Positions 15,065 through 16,016 of a stretch of DNA of 16,016 nucleotides are shown one piece after another. Position 1 is the first letter of the stretch; each line of letters begins with the position of its first letter. Made by a program: the position numbers and the translations under genes. The notes below the pieces were generated by a model, which ran no database searches, had not been told where the DNA came from, and saw only the letters and a list, made by a program, of their open reading frames with translations. Location of the stretch: assembly GCA_946481065.1 (NCBI GenBank), contig CAMLMA010000025.1, positions 1 through 16,016 of the forward strand, written 5' to 3'. Source of the DNA: an uncultured Nitrosomonadales bacterium. Its GTDB lineage: Bacteria; Pseudomonadota; Gammaproteobacteria; Burkholderiales; Methylophilaceae.

Positions 15065-15601
15065 ATGGCTGAAGCGGTAACGATAGTAAGACCTTACGCA
15101 GTCGCGGCTTTCCGTCTTGCCAAAGAGCAGAAGGCGCTGGCCAAGTGGTCCGAGATGCTGGGCTTTGCAGCGGCCGTCGCTGCCGATGCCCAGATGCAGG
15201 CATACATCGCCGACCCCAAGGTGTCGAGTGCCGACCAGGAGAAACTGTTCCTGGCCGTCGCTGGCGACAAGCTCGACGAGGCCGGCAAGAATCTGATCAA
15301 GCTGTTGGTTGAATACGACCGTCTGGCCCTGTTGCCTGAGGTCGTTGCAGCTTTTGAAGAACTCAAGGCGCAGGACGAAGGCGTGCTGGAGGCTGAGATT
15401 ACCGCAGCTGCCAAACCAAGCGATGCCGAAGTCAAGGCGTTGGTGAAACGCCTGGAAAGCAAGTTTGGTAAAAAGATTGAAGCAAGCGTCAAAGTGGACC
15501 CGGAGATCATCGGCGGGATCAAAATTTTAGTCGGCGATACGGTCATTGACGCTTCCGTCCGTGGCCAATTGCAAGAATTGGCTTATACGCTTAAAGGTTA
15601 G
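15065..15601 (+). CDS. atpH: F1Fo ATP synthase subunit delta
   Basis: Subunit delta sits on top of F1 and binds the b dimer and the alpha N-terminus. The 178 residues match the family length. The start [22 protein letters not shown] has the conserved R-PYA-A-F pattern, and the C-terminal signature [20 protein letters not shown] (148-167) is the part that binds subunit b. The ATG follows AGGAAG with about 9 nt spacing; the gap to atpF is 13 bp and to atpA 23 bp, a typical compact atp operon. Confidence 0.97.
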   Translation: MAEAVTIVRPYAVAAFRLAKEQKALAKWSEMLGFAAAVAADAQMQAYIADPKVSSADQEKLFLAVAGDKLDEAGKNLIKLLVEYDRLALLPEVVAAFEELKAQDEGVLEAEITAAAKPSDAEVKALVKRLESKFGKKIEASVKVDPEIIGGIKILVGDTVIDASVRGQLQELAYTLKG

Positions 15602-15624
15602 GCCTTAAAGGTCAGGAGACAGTA

Positions 15625-16016
15625 ATGCAGTTATCCACATCAGAAATCAGTGAACTGATTAAGAGCAGATTAGAGAATTTTTCCTCGAGCGCTGAAGCAC
15701 GTACCCAAGGTACCGTGATCTCGGTGACCGACGGTATCGTTCGTATCCATGGCCTGTCCAACGTGATGGCCGGCGAAATGATCGAATTTCCGGGCAACAC
15801 CTACGGCCTGGCGCTGAACCTGGAGCGTGACTCCGTCGGTGCCGTGGTTCTGGGCGCCTATGAGCACATCACCGAAGGCGATACCTGCAAGTGTACCGGC
15901 CGCATTCTGGAAGTGCCTGTAGGTCCTGAGCTGATCGGCCGCGTGGTCAACGCACTGGGCCAGCCGATCGACGGCAAGGGTCCGGTCAATGCCAAGATCA
16001 CCGACAAGATCGAAAA
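15625..16016 (+). CDS. atpA: F1Fo ATP synthase subunit alpha, 5' part
   Basis: Alpha is the non-catalytic nucleotide-binding subunit of the F1 hexamer. About 130 residues are visible before the right edge, starting [19 protein letters not shown], followed by [20 protein letters not shown] (beta-barrel domain), [14 protein letters not shown] and [20 protein letters not shown], all characteristic of AtpA; the Walker A lies beyond the edge. AGGAG at 15614-15618 is a good Shine-Dalgarno. Codons 3-5 spell a perfect DnaA box (15631-15639). Two cysteines occur close together in DTCKCTGR. Confidence 0.97.
   Translation, partial: MQLSTSEISELIKSRLENFSSSAEARTQGTVISVTDGIVRIHGLSNVMAGEMIEFPGNTYGLALNLERDSVGAVVLGAYEHITEGDTCKCTGRILEVPVGPELIGRVVNALGQPIDGKGPVNAKITDKIE
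15631..15639 (+). promoter_or_regulatory. Perfect DnaA box at the start of atpA
   Basis: TTATCCACA forms codons 3-5 (Leu-Ser-Thr) of atpA and matches the strict consensus. It may be coincidence, since the protein family starts MQL-x-x-SEIS in many bacteria, but it is the only perfect box here apart from 1801-1809. Confidence 0.35.

Overview
The window is the replication-origin-proximal chromosome segment of a betaproteobacterium. AtpA, AtpB, DnaA and MnmG look betaproteobacterial, and the general feel is of the Gallionellaceae/Nitrosomonadales side; that rank is a judgement from protein similarity by eye, not from a search. The gene order dnaA <> rpmH-rnpA-yidD-yidC-mnmE ... mnmG-rsmG-parA-parB-atpIBEFHA is the classical conserved origin neighbourhood. 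I see no tRNA, rRNA, CRISPR array, insertion sequence or phage gene.

Layout. Positions 1-248 lie downstream of dnaA. They hold an extremely AT-rich tract (1-50), two near-consensus DnaA boxes and a 14-bp palindrome, and are the best candidate for oriC or part of it; dnaN would be expected just outside the left edge. dnaA (249-1628) runs on the minus strand. The 300-bp divergent region 1629-1928 holds a perfect DnaA box that overlaps the -35 of a likely dnaA promoter, and a separate TTGACA promoter for rpmH. From 1929 to 5785 a plus-strand cluster encodes ribosomal protein L34, the RNase P protein, YidD, the YidC insertase and the tRNA-modifying GTPase MnmE. From 6018 to 8498 a minus-strand gene encodes an unusual 826-residue protein: a small N-terminal domain, about 300 residues of charged helix, one membrane segment and an AsmA-like periplasmic part. 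It is flanked by two parS centromere sites (5813-5828 perfect, 8650-8665 with one change). mnmG, rsmG, parA and parB then follow with overlapping or nearly overlapping ends, and a new promoter precedes the F1Fo ATP synthase operon atpI-atpB-atpE-atpF-atpH-atpA. atpA is cut by the right edge.

How it fits together. DnaA and its boxes control initiation. ParA, ParB and the two parS sites form a complete chromosome-segregation module within a few kb of the origin. MnmE and MnmG act together on the tRNA wobble uridine, RsmG methylates 16S rRNA, YidD and YidC insert membrane proteins (including Fo subunits), and the atp genes build the ATP synthase.

Most worth a second look: two hairpin-plus-T-tract structures with the shape of intrinsic terminators lie inside coding sequence, one at the start of rnpA (perfect 12-bp stem, 2124-2151) and one in the middle of atpI (8-bp stem plus six T, 13194-13219). 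Also notable are the AsmA-like coiled-coil gene bracketed by parS sites, the DnaA box embedded in the dnaA promoter, a perfect DnaA box on codons 3-5 of atpA, and a His at a DnaA position that is normally a base-contacting Asp.
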